A stretch of 64,000 nucleotides of DNA from Lasiosphaeris hirsuta (taxonomy: Eukaryota > Ascomycota > Sordariomycetes > Sordariales > Lasiosphaeriaceae). Under the pieces are notes generated by a model. The model was not told the origin of the DNA and searched no databases. It was given only the letters and a program-made list of their open reading frames with translations. The translations under genes and the position numbers were made by a program. The DNA lies in contig JAUKUA010000002.1 in NCBI GenBank assembly GCA_030549175.1, forward strand, positions 2,108,001-2,172,000, read 5' to 3'. Shown one piece after another: positions 32,528 through 43,519 of the stretch (position 1 is its first letter; each line of letters begins with the position of its first letter).

Positions 32528-32847
32528 AACGCTTCTTGCGGGACTTGGGTCAACCTGTAGTTTTATGGGTTGCTATGCCGGAATCGCTTGCTGATGATGA
32601 AATGACATGCTTCTTACTCTATCTATCGGGTATCATCTATGCCAGAAACCTCTATACGCATACAGCGAGGCAACTTGCCTATTCAAAAGTCCCCAAACAA
32701 ATACTTTCTTTGTGCCTCGCTCGGTCTACACCTGCTATGTTCAACTCCAATTATCCGCCTGCATGATACTACATGCCAACAACCGACACCAAGCTGAACC
32801 AGAATCCAGATATCCAGCAATGAACATATATGCGTGCGCTGAATGGA
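32528..32847. other. Convergent intergenic region
   Basis: This holds the 3' UTRs of NBS1 and the cytochrome b5-domain gene. Nothing else seen. Confidence 0.5.
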
Positions 32848-33939
32848 TTAGTCCATATCTCCCATTCCATCGCCACCAGCAATGCTGACCCCCGATGCGG
32901 CGGTGGCAGCAGCAGCGCCTTCCTCCTCGGTCACATATATTCCCACCAAGCACGCTGACAGCATACCCTCGTAGTTGACCCACGGATGCACCTCCCCAAA
33001 GAGTGTAGTCCCATCCCGCCCGGCACCCCGCAACAGCTCGGGCTCGCCGCCCGGATGGAAGGGTATGTACGGGGTGATGTTGTACACACGCCCGCCCAGC
33101 GCCATCCACGCATCCTTGCCCTTGCGCCCCGTGTAATACCGCAGCATGGTGGGCGTAACGCGCAGGTACGGTGCGTCGCGCGGCAGCCCGCGCAGGTCGG
33201 CGCCGGGGCCGCCCGAGAGGCGCGCCCAGTCGAGCGGCGAGTGTCCCGGGGCGAGGGCGACCTGGAGCGAGGGCTTCTTGGGCTTGGAGGAGTGCGTGGG
33301 GGGCGGGGTTAGGCCGGCGCCGAGGTCGCGGTTGGGAAGGAGTCCAGCGCCGCGGTTGGGTATGGGCAGGGTGGAGGAACCGGCGGCATAGGCGCGGACG
33401 CCGGGCGCCGGACGCGGGGGCGGGGCCATGAGGCCGAAGGAGGAGGGTGGGGCGGGGGGCGGTTTTGGTCTTGACGCCGAGGCTGACGGGGCGTTGGATG
33501 GGCTTGAATCGGGCGCAGACAGCGCAAAGGACGGGACAAGGTCGTGGAGCATTACTGCCGAGGCCTTGGGCGTCGTCTGGCCGTCCCAGGCTGAATCGGG
33601 ACTTGGCGAGCCAAGGCGCGGCGCTGCTTCTTCCTGAATCACCGGCGGGGGAGGACGAGGGGAGGATATCGCGGTTCGGGTGATGGGCTGCTGCTTCCTT
33701 GTAGACATAGCCGTGGTCGTTGAGCTTGGCTCCTGGCTCTCTCCTCTGGCAACGCTCCCCGCACGAGACACGGGGAGGCTTTGAAGTTGTATTTCTTCTC
33801 CATTTTGCTCTTGCTCTGGTGGCGGCGCAATTTGTGATGACTGTTGAGAACTCCGGAGGAAGGTCGGGAGCCAATCTGGTCGTCGCAGGCAGAAGAGCAC
33901 CACTGAGGCGACGATGAGCGAGATACCCAATAGCGCCAT
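32848..33939 (-). CDS. Membrane-anchored cytochrome b5-domain protein (Irc21-like)
   Basis: A single exon, 363 residues from the Met at 33939. That Met directly precedes a transmembrane segment (ALLGISLIVASVVLFCL), so it is preferred; the frame stays open upstream to 34092, but that stretch has no supporting features. A ~220-residue Pro/Ser-rich disordered region follows, and then the C-terminal haem domain: LRVTPTMLRYYTGRKGKDAW, LGGRVYNITPYIPFHPGG and LFGEVHPWVNYEGML. The haem-ligand histidines are the one in HPGG (~295) and the one in HPWV (~318). The sequence resembles the yeast Irc21/YMR073C group more than classical cytochrome b5. The likely partner is an ER redox chain; substrate is unknown. 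Confidence 0.9.
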   Translation of the reverse strand: MALLGISLIVASVVLFCLRRPDWLPTFLRSSQQSSQIAPPPEQEQNGEEIQLQSLPVSRAGSVARGESQEPSSTTTAMSTRKQQPITRTAISSPRPPPPVIQEEAAPRLGSPSPDSAWDGQTTPKASAVMLHDLVPSFALSAPDSSPSNAPSASASRPKPPPAPPSSFGLMAPPPRPAPGVRAYAAGSSTLPIPNRGAGLLPNRDLGAGLTPPPTHSSKPKKPSLQVALAPGHSPLDWARLSGGPGADLRGLPRDAPYLRVTPTMLRYYTGRKGKDAWMALGGRVYNITPYIPFHPGGEPELLRGAGRDGTTLFGEVHPWVNYEGMLSACLVGIYVTEEEGAAAATAASGVSIAGGDGMGDMD

Positions 33940-34910
33940 CGCAGGTAGGTATTGCCGGGAAAGGGGAAGGGGTGGGGGAGAAGGTTGCTGGCGGATATTG
34001 AACCTGTTATCGGCGCATTGGGGTTGAGCGTCTTGGAACAATGCGATATGGGGCGATGTTATGAGGTATAAGCCTAGTGCGGACGGAGTCACAGATTGAA
34101 TTGCGAGAAAAATAAGCGACCTAGAGAACTCGCCGATTTAGCTTTTCGAGGATCGACCTGAATTCGAGGTTGCGCGGCACGGCAGGTCCAAGCGAGGAGT
34201 TCAAGTTGGAGATGTTTTCTCCTTGTTGTTTCGCTTTGTTTCGTTTCGGCTTCCAGTTGGGGTAAAGAACAAACACGGCAGCAAGATCGAGTCCCATGTT
34301 CGGGCTGGATGTTAACAGCTGCACCCCACCATGGGATGATAGAGCGTGGAGTGGAGGGTGCTGCAGGCGCTACAGACCCTGAGCAAAAGGCAAGGATGCC
34401 CTGCAACGGGCCAAGTCGCCGGGCGAGGTGTCGTACTCTGGCAGGCACACACAGCAGGCACAAGCAAGCACAGAACCTGAGCGTTGGTGGGGCCTGCGGT
34501 TCAGCGAGCTTAACGCATGAATGTAAACAATCAATCGAGATGACGAGGCGATGGCGGCTGTGAATGGACGCACAGCGTGAACGCATCGTGCCATTTAGAC
34601 TTGTTTACTATAGATCCGCCCTCGTGGGTTTTCTGACTTTTTGCTCCTTTTTGCGACTTAGCATCAAGTCTAGCTGAAATACAAGACAACGGTGGCTGCT
34701 CCAGCAATGTCCTCGGGCCAGGCCTCTAGCGGTCAAGACCTGATTCCACTGGATCCATCCACCCATCCCACTGTATTGCTGGCTCGCTGGCTCGGCAATG
34801 CTAGCCAGTCATAGTGGCCCAAAGCGAAATCAGGGTTTGGCAATCTCACAGAACGTCGCTCGTTCGAGTCGAAGCTCGACTGTGTCTGGGCCGTGGTCCT
34901 CGACAGGAAG
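33940..34910. promoter_or_regulatory. Divergent promoter region, no gene seen
   Basis: It lies between the start of the cytochrome b5-domain gene and the start at 34911. Open frames here are short or overlap as chance frames. Confidence 0.45.
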
Positions 34911-37301
34911 ATGCCCTCGTTCCACCGCTCGCCTGCTCCGACTGCTCTCCCCGAACCCGAATTGACGACGACGGAGGCCGCACCCGCCTTTCTTGCATCA
35001 CGCCCTGTATCGCGGCAGTCCAACGTGTCGTCGGCCAGCATTGGCAGCAGCACCAGCTCCAAGATCACCAGCCAGCGAGCCGCCCGGCTGCGGAGGAAGC
35101 CCTCTGCGGGCATATTGACGACAAGCACAACACCTAACGGCTCACGGACGACGCGACTTACCACCACCGCCCCAACACCAACACCCGCACCACGACATCC
35201 TGCCACGGCCCAATTGTCCCGCCACCCCCTCCGAGTCCGAGACCAAAATGTTGCGTCCACGAGACGGCCTCTAAAACCCGCTGTAGACTCGAGACTGCAT
35301 CCCCTTACGGCAGTCAGGATGCCGTATGACAAGCCGCCCGCCAACAGCAGTCGCCTGCCCACCATGCCCGTGTCGAGGGGAATCAACAAGCCGCCCCTGA
35401 CCCCCAAGGTCGCGTCCCGAGCATCAACACCACAACACCAGAACCCCCCGGTCGCAACCCCGCTTGCAAGGCGAGGCCCAAGGCCCGACCTAGGCCCGAG
35501 CAGCAATGGCGTCGTCCCGCGGGACAGGGAAGAGGTCGTGTCGCCCGTGTCGGCGTTCATCAGCAACAACATCACGCCACGATCGGGATCAAGGCAGGTT
35601 CGCGTCGACAGTGCAAACACCACCCCAAACGGCACCCCAGTTACAGAACGCCAAGATCTGTGGGAGACGCGATCAAGCATTGGTGGCCCATCCCCGGCAG
35701 CTGAGGAAGCCCTCCGGAGGCCCATGGTGACCTTTAGCCCGGCTGCCGATACCCCCAGCGGCGCGAGGCAAGATTTGGACTCCAAGTTCTTCTATGCCAG
35801 CGAGGCCCAGAAACCTGTGCAACAGTCAGTACCAAACAGACAGCCCACGACATTGCAGAAGTCGGCCACCTTCTTCTATGCAAATGGAGCCACAATCCCC
35901 CCACGGGACAGTCCCGCAAATCTCCCAATTACGCCGGTGCTAGCAGTGCCCGCGCCCGTTCAGGAAAGCTTGATGAGCAAGTTTGTTTATGCGAATGGGA
36001 TCCCTGATCTGCCGACATCGACTAAGCCCGCCACCCCGCAAGTAGCTGCGCCGAGCTCTGTTGTATCAACCTCGTCCAAAGCACCATCAAACAGGACGGG
36101 AGGCGGAGTCTCACATGTCCCCTATACTTCTCCGAGACCCTCATCCCCAGTCAAGCTCTTGCCCTTCCCAGGCGTCAAGGCCGGTGGCAGCACTAACCCA
36201 CCCTCAAGTCGATCCCCTATATCCACAACAAATCCTCTTGGTGGCCTACCTAGCCAACGCCGGCCCGGACTGGGCCACGCTCGCTCCGGCAGTCTTACAA
36301 GCAATCTTACCATTGCTGAGCCGCCGGCCGTGGCAAGGATTCTGTCAGCTCACAGCTCGTTGCCCTCTTCGGAGAACTCCTCGCCGTCCAATGTGTCAGC
36401 GACACCCTTTGGTACACAACCAGCCAACCCAGCAACCACTGGGTTCGCTTCTCTGTTGCAAGCTGCCGAGGACTTGGGCGACGAAGACGAGGCCAAAATA
36501 GAGTCGCTGAGCAGCCCAACCAAGTCCCCCCCTCCAGAAAAAGAGCTCACAGATCTCGTTGCTAGCGCGCGACGCGAGCGCAAGGTCCAAGACTTGGAAA
36601 TTACAAATGCCAGTTTAGAAGCTATCAACCGCACCCTGGAGAGGCAGCTGAGGAAACAAACAGCAGAGATACGGCGGTTTCGGCGACTTTCCCGATCCGG
36701 CCGCTTGAGTATGAACTCCGCGGGCAGTAGGGTTGTATCGGATTCAACGGTGGAGGGCGGCGCTCTGGCTAGGGCCGGAATGGGGCTGGACGATCTGAGC
36801 GAGGAAGAGAGCGATGATGACGCGGAGGACGATGAAGAAGACGACATGTCTAGTTCGGACACATCGGAGGAAAACGCTGGTGTGGTAGCTCTGCGCGATG
36901 CACGACATCGGCAAAAGGACGAGCGGAGGCTTCAGCTAGATCTTTCCAAGCATCAGCAGCTGTTAGTTGACAGCCAAAAGATCAACCAGAGTCTGAAGCG
37001 GTGCCTGGGTTGGACCGAGGAATTGATCAAGGAGGGCAAGCGCGCCTTGGAGTATCAAGTCCGCGTCAGTGAGGTTGATATCGGGGGGAGGGTGCTTGCG
37101 CCCGAAGATATCGAGGCAAGAGAGGCGCGGGCGTTGGAAGGTGGCGACGAAGACGATGGGTATGAAGCCAGTCTTAACGCAGCGATGTTGGGGTTCGAGG
37201 GCAAACTACCGACCGACGCCATCCCACAACCTTCACATCCTTGGAGCAAAGATCCACAAGATAGGGATAGTGGGATCGAGCTGCCCGCTGACGGCGGGTA
37301 G
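34911..37301 (+). CDS. Large low-complexity protein with coiled coil, function unknown
   Basis: A single intact exon, about 796 residues. I do not recognise the family. Residues 1-~520 are Ser/Thr/Pro/Arg-rich and presumably disordered. Within them are three spaced motifs of form K/T-F-[FV]-Y-A-[NS] (SKFFYASEA, ATFFYANGA, SKFVYANGI), about 40 residues apart. Near ~550-605 a Leu-rich helical stretch (VQDLEITNASLEAINRTLER) looks like a coiled coil, followed by an acidic cluster (EEESDDDAEDDEEDD). A second charged helical region lies at ~660-710. A serine/arginine-rich disordered scaffold, perhaps a cytoskeletal or spindle-associated protein, is possible but not shown. The Met at 34911 is the first ATG of the frame with a fair context. 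Confidence 0.8.
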   Translation: MPSFHRSPAPTALPEPELTTTEAAPAFLASRPVSRQSNVSSASIGSSTSSKITSQRAARLRRKPSAGILTTSTTPNGSRTTRLTTTAPTPTPAPRHPATAQLSRHPLRVRDQNVASTRRPLKPAVDSRLHPLTAVRMPYDKPPANSSRLPTMPVSRGINKPPLTPKVASRASTPQHQNPPVATPLARRGPRPDLGPSSNGVVPRDREEVVSPVSAFISNNITPRSGSRQVRVDSANTTPNGTPVTERQDLWETRSSIGGPSPAAEEALRRPMVTFSPAADTPSGARQDLDSKFFYASEAQKPVQQSVPNRQPTTLQKSATFFYANGATIPPRDSPANLPITPVLAVPAPVQESLMSKFVYANGIPDLPTSTKPATPQVAAPSSVVSTSSKAPSNRTGGGVSHVPYTSPRPSSPVKLLPFPGVKAGGSTNPPSSRSPISTTNPLGGLPSQRRPGLGHARSGSLTSNLTIAEPPAVARILSAHSSLPSSENSSPSNVSATPFGTQPANPATTGFASLLQAAEDLGDEDEAKIESLSSPTKSPPPEKELTDLVASARRERKVQDLEITNASLEAINRTLERQLRKQTAEIRRFRRLSRSGRLSMNSAGSRVVSDSTVEGGALARAGMGLDDLSEEESDDDAEDDEEDDMSSSDTSEENAGVVALRDARHRQKDERRLQLDLSKHQQLLVDSQKINQSLKRCLGWTEELIKEGKRALEYQVRVSEVDIGGRVLAPEDIEAREARALEGGDEDDGYEASLNAAMLGFEGKLPTDAIPQPSHPWSKDPQDRDSGIELPADGG

Positions 37302-38572
37302 AGGTATAGCATATCAACAGACAAAGAAAGAGACTGGGCACAAATACCGACAGGCGATACTCGGCAACCGGACGGGTTACACATCACTCACCACTCATGG
37401 AATCTTACTTTCCTTTGGTACTTAATTTGGGGAATGGCATTGGGACAAGGAAGCGGCGTGCATTTTTGATATTCGGATTTCTCCTTTTCTCTGCGGCCAA
37501 AATGGCCACGCAAAACAAGCCACTTTGAGGTTCCGGACAAAGGGTTTATTTTCTGCTTCTATTCTATCGGGCAGCCTTGAGCCTAGGACACCGGTGTGTC
37601 GGAAGGCTTTCCAGGATTCCGGTAAGTTTTCCACCTCGCCAAAGCATTTCTTTTGTCGACCTCATGTACCATTAGATACCCAAACCAAGCATAACTGGTA
37701 TGCGGGTATATACGGAGAGAGGCAGAAAAAGGGGACACTGGATTTGGATTCTATCTGCATATTAGACTTGGCTAGCCGCCAAAAAGCGACACGTACGACT
37801 TCTTGATACCCCGGGCGGCCTTGTCTAGGCAGTAGCAGCGGGAGCCTTGCCTCCCTTACCATTCATCTTGTTGTTAGGGGCCGCCGAATGGGGTCACTTA
37901 AAGTTTAGAGGCATAGGAACGAACCGTGTACACTAGCATGTCTAGAGAGACTAAGCGACAGGGATTGCTAAAATAACACTAGGGGCGATCTTGACTTTGA
38001 TATGATGGATACGTGAGGGGACACAACTTCAAATATCGAGTTGACACCACGGATCAAATGTTTTTGAGTTGTGGAAATGAACGAGGTTGGACTTGAATCA
38101 GAGTTCCATTTTCAACATCAACCAAGTCATGTATATCCAAAGGAGAAACCGGAGTGGATGGCATCTCGCCATCTTCACGGTACTTGACCAGCATTGATTG
38201 ACATTGATCAACATCCATTCCAATCTTGCACTGCCAGTCAGCACCGTTATTAGAACTACAGAGAAGCGAATCATGGTATAACCAAGTCTAGTGAGCAAAA
38301 AACAGGGGTAGGAATGGGCTAGGTTCTTAAGAGAGCAACGGGGGTTTACAATGAAGCGAAACACCGAGAAAATGCGCATCGCCATTAAAATAGCAGGAAC
38401 CCGACCCTCGAGGCTTTAACCTTCCCTTCTTTCCTGCCCTGGAGAAAACTCCAGTGCCTCTTATTTAGACCTCAATCTCGTGCCCCCCTTATATTATGTC
38501 AATCCATCCCATGCCGGTCCTACAGGACTCGGGGCTCTGTCGTCTAACTACCCAATCAAACAGTCCCGGATT
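37302..38572. other. Intergenic region, no gene seen
   Basis: Convergent 3' ends of the coiled-coil protein and J-protein genes. Some short AT-rich spots occur. No gene, RNA or array is supported. Confidence 0.45.
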
Positions 38573-40300
38573 CTATGCAGAAGTCGATGCCTGTGGCACG
38601 TTCGGTGCATCTGCCGCCGTGGCGGCAGCCTGTGTGGTATGCGTAGAGTCGGCCTTATCCTTCTTGTCCTTGCCTTTCTTCTTGGACTCCTTCTCCTTCT
38701 TGATGGCGGCTTCGGCGACAAGTTGCTCAAAAGCCATATAATCACCCTCTTCTTCAGCAGTGCGCTTTGCCTATGGCAGTTGTTAGCAACGCAAGGGAGG
38801 GGAGCAGATACGTGGAATACCGTACCTTTGAACATATATCGCCAACCAGCACCAGGGCCTCCGCCCTCTCCAACCTCTTGGCGAGCGGCACCTTCTTGTC
38901 GTTGAGTACCGCGTCGCACACATCTCTCAGTACACTCTGGATTTCAAACTTGCTACCCCGCCACGCAGCCGTCAGGATCTTGCCGGTGACTCGCCTCTCA
39001 TACTCAACCTTCTTCTCATCGGTCCACTCCTCACCGCCCTGCTGCTCCATACGCGCCATCTCTTCCATCGACTGCTGGGCATCAATAGCACTGCTGATGG
39101 TGTTCCAGGTGTCCTTGACCAGCGTGCCCTTGTCCTTTATACGGCTGAAGAAGCCACCGACACCAAAGAACTTCTGACTGCGCAGTACCGCCGTTGCCTT
39201 GCTCACGTATGTGGCACCGATGGCATGCAGAATGTCGAGCCCGAACGACTCCATCTTGAGGTCCTCAACCTCAAGACGGGTCTTCTCCTGGAATGCTCGG
39301 GTCACATCAGCACCCTTGTCCGTCTCAGTCCACACCGAGATGCGGTCCAGCAGCTTGCGCGCCAGCGTATCAACACGCTCCTGGCGGATGCGCGCGCGCT
39401 CCTTCTCGTAGGCGGCCAGCTGCTCGCGTTGCTCCTTGGAGAGGCCCGACTTAGACTTCTTATCCTTGCGCTTCAGGTCCGACGCAGCCTCGTCGGCTGC
39501 GGCATCGTCCGACGCTCGATCCATAAGCGCTGGTCGGACGGGGATCTGATAGCGACTGCCTTGTGGGGTTGTGGCTCCGGAGCCAGGAGCCGGTGACGCG
39601 GGTTTTGTGGAACTGCTTGGGCCTTGCGCGGCCGGGGGTGCATCGGCGACACCAGGGTGCTCGTCCTCGACCACAACCGTAGGCGGCTTGGTAGCCGGCG
39701 GCGGTGCCGCGGGAGTCCCGGCGGCAGTTCCAGCGGGGGCGGAGGCGCTGTCGGCCGTCTTCAGGCTCTCCTTGACGGCATCTTCGGTGCCAGGAAACTC
39801 ATGGTCTGTTGTCTCGGCTCCCTCGGCCCCCTCGGCCCCCTCGGCCCCCTCCTCGCCTTCGGCCGCCATGGTGATGTCCATGGTGGCCGTTAGATCCTTC
39901 ATGAGGCTAATCTCACCGATCCAATCGACAAATGCCTCGCCGCCAAAAATGCTTGTGAAGAACTCAGCGGGGTCGACGAATCCCTCGGTCGGCCGCGCCG
40001 ACTCCTTGCCGAACTTGTCGTACGCCTTGCGAAGATCATTGTCGGACAACACTTGGTATGCCTCGCCGATGTTTTGGAACTTCTCATGCGCGGTGGGGTC
40101 GTTGGGGTTTTTGTCTGCAGGTTGGGGCGAGGGATGGATCAGCACACAGCAGGACGAGGAGGCGTGTGCGAGGCGTGTGTGAGAAGCGACTTACCTGGAT
40201 GGTGGATGATGGCTGCCTTTCGGTAGGCCTTCTTGATCTCAAGCTCGGTCGCCGTGGGCTTGACACCGAGCGTGTCGTAGTATGAGGTATCGACAACCAT
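38573..40300 (-). CDS. J-domain co-chaperone with DnaJ-X domain (Caj1/Djp1 type)
   Basis: Minus-strand exons 40195-40300, 38826-40114 and 38573-38770 encode about 530 residues. J-proteins stimulate Hsp70 ATPase. The J domain at 2-70 contains [20 protein letters not shown], then HPD and [17 protein letters not shown]. The first intron (phase 1) splits the Asp codon of the catalytic HPD motif. An acidic Gly/Ala/Glu repeat ([15 protein letters not shown]) and a long Ala/Pro/Thr-rich linker follow. The DnaJ-X domain then runs from about [20 protein letters not shown] to residue ~460, with a Lys-rich tail ([16 protein letters not shown]). The closest described relatives are yeast Caj1 and Djp1 (nuclear/cytosolic, peroxisomal import); which applies is unclear. 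Confidence 0.93.
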
Positions 40301-41155
40301 TGCGACCGCGGCAGGGGACACTACACTGTCGAGAGCTGGTGACGCGCAGGAAGGTTGGGTATCAGGGCGCCAGTGCCGCGTGGCGCAGATGTCTTGAGGG
40401 GTCTTTTGGACGGGTTCTCGGCGGTCTTTTGCTTTTGTTTGCGGGCAAGGCTCGCGAGACTGTGGTTGAGGTGGGCGAGCGATGTGCAACAGTTGCGAAT
40501 ATAAACGAAGCTACAAGTGCTTTTTGGGTGTGTAGATAAAACTACAGCAGCACGGTTTTATTGTGATATTGGCCTATAGGATTCCGGTGGTTTGGTTTGC
40601 CAGTCCAGCAAAAGATTGCGCTTCGTGGTTCCCGCGCCAAGCTCAGCCCGCCCAAGTCAAATTACGTACCTATCTGGGCGGAACCAGCCGCACAGATACC
40701 GAGGTGGCGGGGTCCTTTGTCGCTGCTGCCGCCGACTTACTTCCTCATCAGTGCAGTGACGTCCTCATCAAGACCCGAGATACGAAAGATGCAAAGGACT
40801 CTAGATTTCGTACTTCACATGGACTATTTTGACCGTTCTGGCGCAGCTGCAGTCTCCAGCTTGCCGCAGAAGCGACTCGCGTACCGCCATCACCCCGCAT
40901 TCGCCTGTTTCACAGCCTGATCAAGTGTCCGTTTTCGACGTCAACACGGTCGCAATCAGAAGCCTGGCGGGAGCAAACGCTTTGGGGTTTATTTTGTTCC
41001 AGATATCCTTTTTTTCTCTTTTTTATTTTATTTTTTTAAACACCGCGAAAACTCGCCTCCAAGGTAGCCGCTGACAAGTAAACTATCATCCGTTGGGTAT
41101 ATTACTCGGCAGTCGCGCAAATTCACACACCGCCTCTTCCCCCACCCTTCCCCCT
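40301..41155. promoter_or_regulatory. Promoter of the J-protein gene; 3' side of the epimerase gene
   Basis: No gene. A T-rich tract lies at about 41008-41040. Confidence 0.45.
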
Positions 41156-42126
41156 CTACTGGACACCGGCAGCCTTCATGCGCTCAAAGCACCCCTTGTA
41201 GGCCTCGTGGATCTCCGGGACCTTGTAGCCATACTCGGCGAGCTTGGTAGTTAGCTTGGTGGTGTCGAGCTTGCAGTTGCTGCGACCGGCCTTGATGACC
41301 TTGGCCTGCTCCTCGAGAGTGAAGTTCTTCCACTTGAAGTCGGGGCGCACAATGTCGCGGAACAGGGTCAGTACCTCGTTGTGCGAGATGGCACCGGGGT
41401 TGGTGAAGTTGTAGATACCCGTCTCACCGTGCTCGGCAAGGAGGATGGATGCCGGCAGCAGGTCCGTGAGAATGGTGTTGCTGTTGGGAATATCAACCAC
41501 GCGCTCGTACTTGGCAATCTTGGTCACAAAGTTGCGCGAGTGCAGGTCGTCCGACACGGGCATGCGCAGGCGCAGGATCAGCGCGTTGTTATAATGCTTC
41601 ATGACCTGTTACCCAACCCAGCGTTAGCAATCAGCGCCCGCGAGACACAGGGCAGATCCGGGGGTCTTGCCTCTTCAACATGGGCCTTGGTCTCAGAGTA
41701 GAAGCTACCATCGAAGTTGGCCTTGTCGGTCTCGAGGAAACCCGGGCCATCCCACGGGTGCGTCTCATCGTACTGGTAGATGCAGCCGGTGGCAAACACG
41801 GTGGTGTGGATGCCCTTGAGGAAGCAGGCATCTGTCAGGTTCAAAGTGCCGATAACGTTGGACCTCATGGTAGCTTCCCTGTTGTCCTCACACCAGTCAA
41901 CATTGGGACGTCCAGTGCAGCCGGCCGCGTTCAACACATGGGTGGGTTTGACGCGATCGAGCTCAGCGAGGACTGCCTCGCGGTTCTCCATGCGGATCGT
42001 GGTCGTGTAGACCTCCTTGCCCTGGCCCTCGAGGAGGGTCTTGAGGTGTCCGGCAACCCAGCCCTCGCCACCCCAGATGAGGAAGCGGTTGGGCCCGCTG
42101 GAGCCATTAGTGCCATTGGTAGCCAT
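41156..42126 (-). CDS. UDP-rhamnose-type 3,5-epimerase/4-reductase (SDR family)
   Basis: Minus-strand exons 41671-42126 and 41156-41605, phase 0, encode about 301 residues. The extended SDR fold shows an NADPH-binding GGEGWVAGHLKTLL motif, HVLNAAGCTGRPNVDWCEDN, and the catalytic Tyr-x3-Lys in SFYSETKAHVEE. These match the fungal homologues of plant NRS/ER, which convert UDP-4-keto-6-deoxyglucose to UDP-rhamnose in the cytosol for glycan or cell-wall use. The 65-nt intron is GC-AG (donor GCAAGA, branch GCTAAC). The protein lies just upstream of, and divergent from, ERG9; no functional link is known. The dTDP-rhamnose RmlD family is the other possibility, but the dual motif and context favour the UDP type. 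Confidence 0.9.
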
Positions 42127-43519
42127 GGTGAGAGGTGAGAGTGGAGGCAGGTGAGGCAGATGAGGGCAGGAATTAAGTGAATAAGAGAAGCGAGATGTGA
42201 GAAGAAATTCTACGAGTGATGCTTTGCTTCGGAAAGGAGGGGTAGATGAAATATTCCAGTGCAAAGGATGGAAGATGGTCAGACGGTGAAGGCGTGGACT
42301 GCGATGCAAGGGATGAAAGAGCTGAGGCGACAGGGCGGAGGGGTACTCGATTGCCACGCCGTGTTTGGCCGTATTTGGCGGGAGCTGCATGTACCGCCGA
42401 GGTACCTGAGCTGACCCCTCTTCGAGCCCCTGAACTGGCCGCGAGAGAGCGAACTTTTGGCTAGGAGGGCGGGGAGGCTAACGCAGGACCAGATGGAAGG
42501 GGGATTCCATCCCACCACCACTTGATGGCCTTCTCGCACGTTCTTCCCAGCCCCCTTTATCAGCAGCGACAGCGACATCATCAGCGCCGCTGTCACTGAT
42601 GGTGGTGGGGGCTCCGCACTGGTGAGAGAGGGTTAGAAGCGCTGTCGATCCAGAAGCTCGTCCAGGAGCAGAGGCAGTACCTGCGGCCGCGAGATTTGGA
42701 GAAGTTGCACACAGCCTGCACGATTCCACCTGTCGGAGCGGACCTGCTATACGGATCTCGTACTGCAATCTTTCATGTGTCGTGTGGGCCATGGGCCATC
42801 GCCTTCGCCGCGAACTTACTCAAACAAGACACGACGTTCCCAGGAAAGCGAAGCGATGAGGCCACAGTAGAAGCATTTATGTACATATGTAGTCGGCAGG
42901 AATGAGCCCAACAACACTTTACACCCGCCCGCAAACTCTATTCTCCAACGTCGCTGTTCTTCCGGCCCGTGAAACCCTACACCAAAGTTACAAACCGCAT
43001 TGTGGCTAACTACCAAGGTACAACACGCCTCTTCCCACTTGGTTTCAGGGCCCCAATCAGACGCCGCGAGGTGTGTGGTGCGTCGTCGACGCTGCCACGC
43101 CGATTCTTGCCCCTATGCCAGCTGACTCAGCTGTGTGCCCTCCGCCATTGGCCAATGACAAGGCTAGCTGCAGAACATATGGGTACCTCAGTCTAGCCCA
43201 ATCTATCGTTAGTGCTGCTGGAGCTCAATTTCCCCCGGCAGAATACAAATTTCATGTGGAGCCTCGACATCAAAATTCTTGGTCTTCCTCCAAAGGCGCT
43301 CGTGGCTACTGGGTTTCCCTTCGTGTTCATTTTTCTACCATGAACGCGGGCACTCGCATCTCTCCTTGAACACCTTGAATCTCCAACTTCTTTCCGCCTG
43401 CCACCCCAAGCCACCCCCAATATCCCAATCTCTCCAGAAGACCATCTTGTGCGTGCCATCCTCGTCGCATTGCCCGAGGCTCTTCCATAGCGCTCGCTAC
43501 CCGACACTGGGACTTCACA
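42127..43519. promoter_or_regulatory. Divergent promoter region, epimerase / ERG9
   Basis: A 1.4-kb region with no supported gene. A chance-level AAACCCTAC occurs at about 42971. Confidence 0.45.

Noticed and set aside
34733..35785. 350-codon open frame antisense to the coiled-coil protein gene
   Set aside because: Low-complexity mirror of the sense frame. No recognisable domain.
42966..42980. Telobox-like AAACCCTAC upstream of ERG9
   Set aside because: It is a single chance-level core about 550 nt upstream of the start and not part of a translation gene promoter.
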